The position numbers were made by a program, and so were the translations under genes. DNA of 64,000 nt from Gymnopilus junonius. Taxonomy: Eukaryota > Basidiomycota > Agaricomycetes > Agaricales > Galerinaceae. The notes beneath the pieces were generated by a model. That model was not told where the DNA came from and did no database searches. It saw nothing but the letters and a program-made list of their open reading frames with translations. Numbering within the stretch: the stretch's first letter is position 1; each line of letters begins with the position of its first letter. This document shows, in pieces, positions 59,213 to 64,000 of this stretch. Location: positions 1 through 64,000 of the forward strand of contig JADNYJ010000094.1 in assembly GCA_015501075.1 (NCBI GenBank). The letters run 5' to 3'.

Positions 59213-59529
59213 TAAATATTCAGCAAAAGAAGTATACCATAGTGTAATTTTAGGTGTTTGAAAGTCTAGGAAAAGAAGTGTACCATAGTGTAATTTGATA
59301 TGTTGTATTGTCAAATATAGTCTGTGATATTCTATTGGAATCCACCTGGACTCCACCTGGACTCTAGTCTGACCCATGACTGATCTCTAGCCTTGAAGCA
59401 ATATTGGTGGACTCCAGGAGTTAGATAGCAAAATACTAACTGTGGTGTCATGAGCCAGCTGGACTCCAGTAGGATCCATTGGAATCAGTGGAGTCCACCT
59501 GGACTCTGTGGACCAGTGTAAAGTACTGC

Positions 59530-59537
59530 CAATGCAC
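59530..59537. repeat. Right 8-bp target duplication of the KDZ-type element
   Basis: CAATGCAC; matches 46211-46218. Confidence 0.85.
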
Positions 59538-60541
59538 CCACATTATTCATTTTCTTAACCTAGGACATTCTACTCTCCAAATTGAAGGAATGACTGGTTG
59601 TTCTACTGGCTCTATATCCCATATCCACAACAAATTCTGCCCTGACCTTCCCAAGTCCACTGGTGGTCATCCTCGCAAGCTTTCACCATCCAATGTCCAA
59701 TATGCTCTATGCCTTATCACTTCTTGCAAGGCTGAAAATGCTGTTGGGATTGCCAAAACCTTAAAAGACATCATTAATGAGCCTCTCTCATCAAAGACAG
59801 TCCACAGGGCACTTCAGGACACAGGATTAAAGCCTGTTGTCAAGAAAAAATGGCCTTTTCTCTCCAAATGACATAAGAGGGAATGTATGGACTTTGCAAT
59901 GGCTCACCTCCACTGGACTGTTGAGGACTGGAAGAGGGTGGTTTACACAGATGAGACCAAAGTCAATTGTTTGGGGTCAGATTGGAGGAAATGGGTGTGG
60001 AAAATGCTAGGGGAAGCACTTTCTGATAGGCTGGTGGAAGGCACAGTCAAGTTTGCAGGAGGAAACTTGATGTTCTGGGGCTGTATGTTTTGGGAAGGAG
60101 TTGGATATGGGACCAAGATTTATGGGAGGATGGATGCTGACCTTTATGTGTCTATCCTGGAAGATGAACTTCAGCAAAGTCTTGAATATTTCAACAAAAA
60201 ACCTGAAGATGTCATTTTTCAGCAAGACAATGACCCCAAGCACAAGAGTAAAAAGGCAATGAAGTGGCTAGAAGACAGTGGTTTGGAAGTTATGATATGG
60301 CCACCTCAATCAGCAGACCTCAACACCTTTGGGTTTACCTCAAGGCTAGGCTTGCAGAGTATAAAACCCAGCCTTCTAGCATAGCAGAACTTTGGGAGAG
60401 GACACAGAAGGTGTGGAATGAAATTCCAGCTTCTGTATGTCAGAATTTGATAGAAAGTATGCCAAGGAGGGTTGCAGCTGTTGCAAAGGCCAGGGGAGGC
60501 TATACCAAGTACTAAATACTCTAAATAGTATATAATTTTCA

Positions 60542-60753
60542 AGAGGGACAAAACCATTACAGTGTACTTGTGCTTTTAAATAATTTGTAGTGTGGGAAGA
60601 AATTATGCTTACATAATCATTTATATATGTTTGGGTAGAAATACCTGGGGCTATCTACATTTAAAATTTCAAGGTTTTAGCTTGCTTGGTTCCTAAGTTA
60701 TTCCTGGTTTACTTCAAATGTATAAAACATTGTAATGGTTTTGTCCCTCACTG
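60542..60753. repeat. Right terminal inverted repeat of the Tc1 element
   Basis: 212 bp, inverted match to 45852-46063, followed by TA. Confidence 0.9.
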
Positions 60754-60755
60754 TA

Positions 60756-61525
60756 TTTATGCACTAAATATATCATTAATAATCCCAGATAACACACCTA
60801 ATACAAGGATATTAAGAGTAGGTGGTATGACCTTGTACTGGCCAACTAAAGACAGAGTGTCTATTATGAAACTACTATCAATAGCGTGATGGTAGTAACT
60901 GAGTAATGACCTAGGACTAGGTCTATTCAGTAAGCTTAGAGGCACCTATAACGAAGGTTACCAAAGATCTAAATGGGACCTAGTAATACACTTGAGTCAT
61001 TAACTATCAAGAGGGGCATTGCTGATATGTGATGATACCCAAGACCTGATAATAGTGCAAACCTCTAAATATGGAGGTAGCCCAGAATATCTAAATAACT
61101 CACATAAGGAAATATGGTGATTGGCATGGAAACTGTAGGCACATTCCCAGGAGCAACCAGTCCAATAATAGATATGGCTTAAGTGGGAGATAGTCCACCC
61201 ACTGGCCTGGTACCACAATGGTGCAATAGCTCAAGGCCTAGCATCTAGACTAAATAGCACATCATTATCCCGATGATAAGACCACCAGCCAAATTAATCA
61301 GACCTAACTGAGTGGACAGTTTCCCTGTCACTCAAAAGTACATTAGTAAAATAGTGCACTGATTTAGGCATGGACCTGCTGAGTAGGGATAGAGTACACC
61401 CAGTAGTTTTACATGCTAATAATAGAGACTCTCTCATAGGTATAAAAGCTGTAGAAAACCAGTAGAATAGGCAGGCAATCCACCCCGTAGAGTGCAGATA
61501 ATAGCATGGACACATTCAGGAGGAG
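60756..61525. other. Spacer between Tc1 and gypsy element
   Basis: CpG-poor and stop-rich. Short readable pieces such as TSKYGGSPEYLNNSH occur but no family is recognised. Confidence 0.4.
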
Positions 61526-61981
61526 TGTTATGACTCCCCATTTCTTATCTTATCGCGTGCCCCCCATTCCTTTTTCTTTATCATTTATTGAACGATTTAT
61601 TATTTATAGTTTCTTCATGATCATCTTTGCTCGCAAGATGATCATTCACCTTCTTACATGTATGCAGACAATCTTTCCTTTTGATCATCATCCCTTGTAC
61701 TGCCCCGATGATGATCACCCCTTTCTGATTTCCCTTGTTTTACTTTTGTTTCATTTATATTATTATCAAACCCAAATAGTATATAAACTGTAGCTAGTCT
61801 ACATGTATTCTTTAGCTTGTTCTTGAGAATATACTCTCTTGTAACAATCAGAGTGAACTTGAACTACTAAGGCATTCTTCTGTCGAAGACAATACCTTAG
61901 CAGACTTCATCGAATGACCTCTACAACTACTACGCCAGACCTTATCTTATCAGATTAGGTTCTGTTGTCAAAGTCATAACA
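61526..61981 (+). repeat. 5' LTR of the gypsy element
   Basis: 456 bp, starts TGTTATGAC and ends GTCATAACA, a perfect 9-bp inverted repeat with TG...CA ends. Contains a TATATAAAC near 61778-61786 and a probable transcript start after it. The 3' LTR lies outside, so the length rests on the inverted ends alone. Confidence 0.75.
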
Positions 61982-62242
61982 AAAGAACAAGCTACCACCT
62001 CATCCAACGCTTCTGCCTAGCAAGCATTATCCGCTGACATTACGGCTCGAAGAAGAGGATGATTCGCCGCTAGTTTTAGTGATGAAGAATTCTCTGACCC
62101 GAACACTGACCGAACCTCTGATGCAGGTGCGTCCGACAACTTCGAAACACCACCTGAAGGAGATGAATCTCCTTTAACCCAATCGACCTTCTTTGGATCT
62201 ACCGTCCAAGAACCCGGCGTACTAAGACCTGACTTCGAATCT

Positions 62243-63301
62243 TTGCTAGATACCCTACTCAGATTTCAACCCATCTTTTACCCAATGAATGAACCCGAAA
62301 TGCCAGAAGGAACCTCTGACACTGCCCCTCCTGCCCCCACCTCCTCCACTGGAAAAGGAATAGGAATCATCCCTACACCTTTCTCTGGAGACTGCTCCAA
62401 GGTCAAAACCTTCATCCAAGACTTGGGTGACTATTTCGAATTAAACGGCGACCTTTACAACACCGACGCCAAGAAAATCGTATTCACCCTTGGACTTCTC
62501 AAAGGAGGAGAAGCAGAAGCCTGGAAGAAGGCTTGGAGAGAAGACCACACCAAAGAGGTCAAAAATGCCGCAGGCGTACCAACTGGAGCTATCACCAAAA
62601 ACTATGGTTCGACCTTAGATTTTGAAAGGGCTTTTAACAAAGCCTTCAAACCGACCAAGACAAAGGACCAAGCATTCTTTGAACTCCGAAACCTGAAGCA
62701 GGGAAAAGCTTCAGCCACCGCACTAAACACTAAGTTCAACAAACTTGTCAAGACTGCCAAGATTCCCACTACCGGGAATGAGAGCATCTTGATCGACTAT
62801 TACATGAACGCCTTGAACAATTGGCTTCAAGAAAAGATTATGGGGCCCGACATACTCCCAACCATGCTCGCCGCCTGGCAGCAAAAGGCAGTTGAGTATG
62901 ACACCCATCGAATGAATTTAGCACGCCTTTTGGGCAAGACCACCACCCAGGCGCCAAACGAATGAAAGACTTGGTGGGCTAATATAGCCAGAGGAAACCC
63001 TGCCCCGCACTACCATGCCCCGGCGCCCCGAACAAACCACCGAGACCCAAACGCCATGGACGTTGACAAGATTGATGTCAATGCCATGACCCAGGAAGAA
63101 CAAAGCGAGCTCATGAGAAAGGGGCTCTGTTTCCGATGCAAGAAGCCCGGGCATGTCTCAAGAGACTGCCCGAGAAGGGCAAGAACAGGAGGAACCCTCC
63201 ACCGAAGAAGAACCCCCTCAAGGGAAGAGCGCTCCATGCACATATCAGGTCCCTCATGCAAGACCTTACCGAAGAAGAATGAGAAGAAGTATACAAGATA
63301 G
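62243..63301 (+). pseudogene. Gypsy gag with CCHC zinc knuckle
   Basis: One frame from about 62285 (MNEPEMPEGTSDTAP) with the retrotransposon gag core (PTPFSGDCSKVKTFIQDLGD, YFELNGDLY, FELRNLKQGKASATALNTKF, YYMNALNNWLQEKI) and a zinc knuckle CFRCKKPGHVSRDC (CX2CX4HX4C). A single TGA at 62963-62965 (APNE-stop-KTWWANIARG) interrupts it. The codon position fits Arg CGA. The frame then reads on to 63301. Confidence 0.85.
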
Positions 63302-63439
63302 GAGACCAAGAGGGTTTTCAATAAGGAGATGCATGAAACCAACATATGCAACTCCTTCTTAGATATTTATTCTGTAGTCTCAGCTGAATCGAAAATAAAT
63401 CACTCCAATTACCCTTTTCATTCGAGACTGAGAACAGAA

Positions 63440-64000
63440 CAAAAATCATTGGAACTGCTCTGGGAGACACCGGAGCAAAAGGGAAGTTCATTGACCAGAA
63501 CTTCATGAAGAAACACAACCTGGAAACGAAGGCACTGGAAAAGAGATCCGAGTTTCAACATAGACAGAACCCTGAACAAAAAGGGAACCATCAAGCACTA
63601 TGTTGATCTAAGCTCGATATAGATGGACAACCCGAACGGAACACTTACTGGTCACCGGCCTAGGAAAACAGAAGATTATTCTTGGTTTTCCCTGGTTGAA
63701 GAAAACAACCCAGACATCAATGGAAAAATGGACACGTCAAACTCAATAGGGAGATTACTACTACTTCCCAAGTAGAAGAAGTACCCAATGAGGAAATCCA
63801 ACAGGTCAATCAACTGGATGACTCTTCAGACTAATCATTTCCTTTTTAGGTAAAACCCCTTCCAGAAAGAAAGAGATTTGGACATCCCTGAGGATGACAA
63901 AAATTTGGATCAACACGAAACTGACTTCCTCGCAAATCTTCGCTCAGAAGCATGACATGAAGAAGGAAGAAAAGCACTCAAAGAAATGATCCCACCGGAA
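63440..64000 (+). pseudogene. Gypsy pol, start (protease region), partial and frameshifted
   Basis: GTALGDTGAKGKFIDQNFMK carries the retropepsin D-T-G-A motif. Further on, in other frames, HYVDLS, KQKIILGFPWLKK, ITTTSQVEEVPNEE and, at the window edge, ALKEMIPPE are recognisable steps toward the RT domain. At least two frame changes lie between 63550 and 63700. RT itself is beyond the window. Confidence 0.75.

Larger units (their letters stand above)
46219..59529 (+). mobile_element. KDZ-associated (CxC5/CxC6) DNA element inside Tc1
   Basis: Defined by the CAATGCAC duplication and by rejoining of the Tc1 frame. Net length without the nested LINE is about 6.0 kb. Both subterminal regions carry many copies of TGGACTCCA or its complement: three near 46354-46415, five near 53813-53905 (adjacent to those once the LINE is removed), and eight or so near 59338-59510. 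Ends do not show a clear terminal inverted repeat (GGCCGAAGG on the left, AAGTACTGC on the right). It encodes a multi-exon accessory region (54.1-56.7 kb) and a CxC5/CxC6 protein (56.9-59.2 kb), both on the plus strand. Confidence 0.75.
46190..60515 (+). pseudogene. Tc1/mariner transposase, split by insertion and inactivated
   Basis: The 5' piece 46190-46218 (ATG CAC TGA CTT ACC TCT) continues exactly at 59538 once the inserted element and one copy of CAATGCAC are removed: the joined frame reads SAQCTHIIHFLNLGHSTLQI, the first helix-turn-helix of Tc1 transposases, then EGMTGCSTGSISHI. The catalytic domain shows VVYTDETKVNC (first Asp) and FQQDNDPKHKSK (second Asp). At 60320 the family's ADLNPIEHLW is ADLN followed by a shifted frame: about 10 bp are missing and with them the third catalytic acid, Glu. 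Two stops are TGA where Arg is expected (third codon; 59869-59871 before HKREC). The C-terminus (HLWVYLKARLAEYKTQ to GGYTKY) is preserved in another frame. Confidence 0.88.
45852..60753 (+). mobile_element. Tc1/mariner element (outer layer of a four-level nest)
   Basis: Both ends read CAGTGAGGGACAAAAC inward and are flanked by TA (45850-45851 and 60754-60755), the Tc1/mariner target duplication. The terminal inverted repeats are 212 bp each (45852-46063 and 60542-60753) and nearly identical. Inside lie the transposase and a 13.3-kb foreign insertion (46219-59529). Without the insertion and its 8-bp duplication the element would be about 1.58 kb, a normal size for Tc1/mariner. Confidence 0.92.
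61526..64000 (+). mobile_element. Ty3/gypsy LTR retrotransposon, 5' part (runs off the window)
   Basis: 5' LTR, gag, and the beginning of pol lie in order on the plus strand. The element continues past 64000; its 3' LTR is not in the window. Confidence 0.85.

Overview
This window looks like nuclear DNA of a mushroom-forming basidiomycete (Agaricomycetes). Genes are cut by many 42-70 nt GT-AG introns. The left half carries fast-evolving basidiomycete families: F-box proteins, multi-pass membrane proteins of the NxNPF/VQSAAAYS type, and SDR and WrbA enzymes. The right half is full of transposons typical of such fungi: a KDZ-associated CxC5/CxC6 protein, a Tad-like LINE, Tc1/mariner, hAT-like MITEs and Ty3/gypsy.

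Layout. 1-12.8 kb: a gene edge, a WrbA-like quinone oxidoreductase, an intact SDR and its dead paralogue, a hAT-like MITE with an 8-bp target duplication, a KHA1-type K+/H+ antiporter relic, and a compact gene with a retropepsin-like DTGA motif. 10.6-24.6 kb: a family of F-box-like genes in six states of preservation (two intact, one frameshifted, three fragments), spread partly by a ~2.2 kb segmental duplication, with a multi-pass membrane gene between the copies. 26-30 kb: a tandem pair of membrane-protein genes, one dead and one intact. 30.3-32.5 kb: a putative mitochondrial protein and a small secreted protein.

32.9-36.2 kb is the most interesting gene cluster. A SAM-dependent methyltransferase, a UstYa-type (DUF3328) oxidase-like protein and a short secreted repeat peptide lie on the same strand. 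The peptide is assembled here from three exons (94 aa): signal peptide, a KR site, then almost three copies of a 12-residue unit ending in RPR. Signal peptide + repeated core + DUF3328 + methyltransferase is the gene content of fungal ribosomal peptide (dikaritin/epichloecyclin-like) clusters. A second, broken UstYa-like gene and a broken proline-iminopeptidase-like gene follow at 37.2-39.4 kb in CpG-poor DNA.

45.85-60.75 kb is one four-level nested transposon: a Tc1/mariner element (212-bp TIRs, TA flanks), split by a KDZ-type element (8-bp target duplication), split by a LINE (poly(A), 13-bp target duplication), split by a hAT-like MITE (8-bp target duplication). In all the coding elements here, including the gypsy element at 61.5-64 kb, the readable in-frame stops are TGA where the family has, or plausibly has, Arg (CGA). 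That is the pattern expected from deamination of methylated CpG. 41-45.8 kb and several shorter gaps hold no gene I can support.
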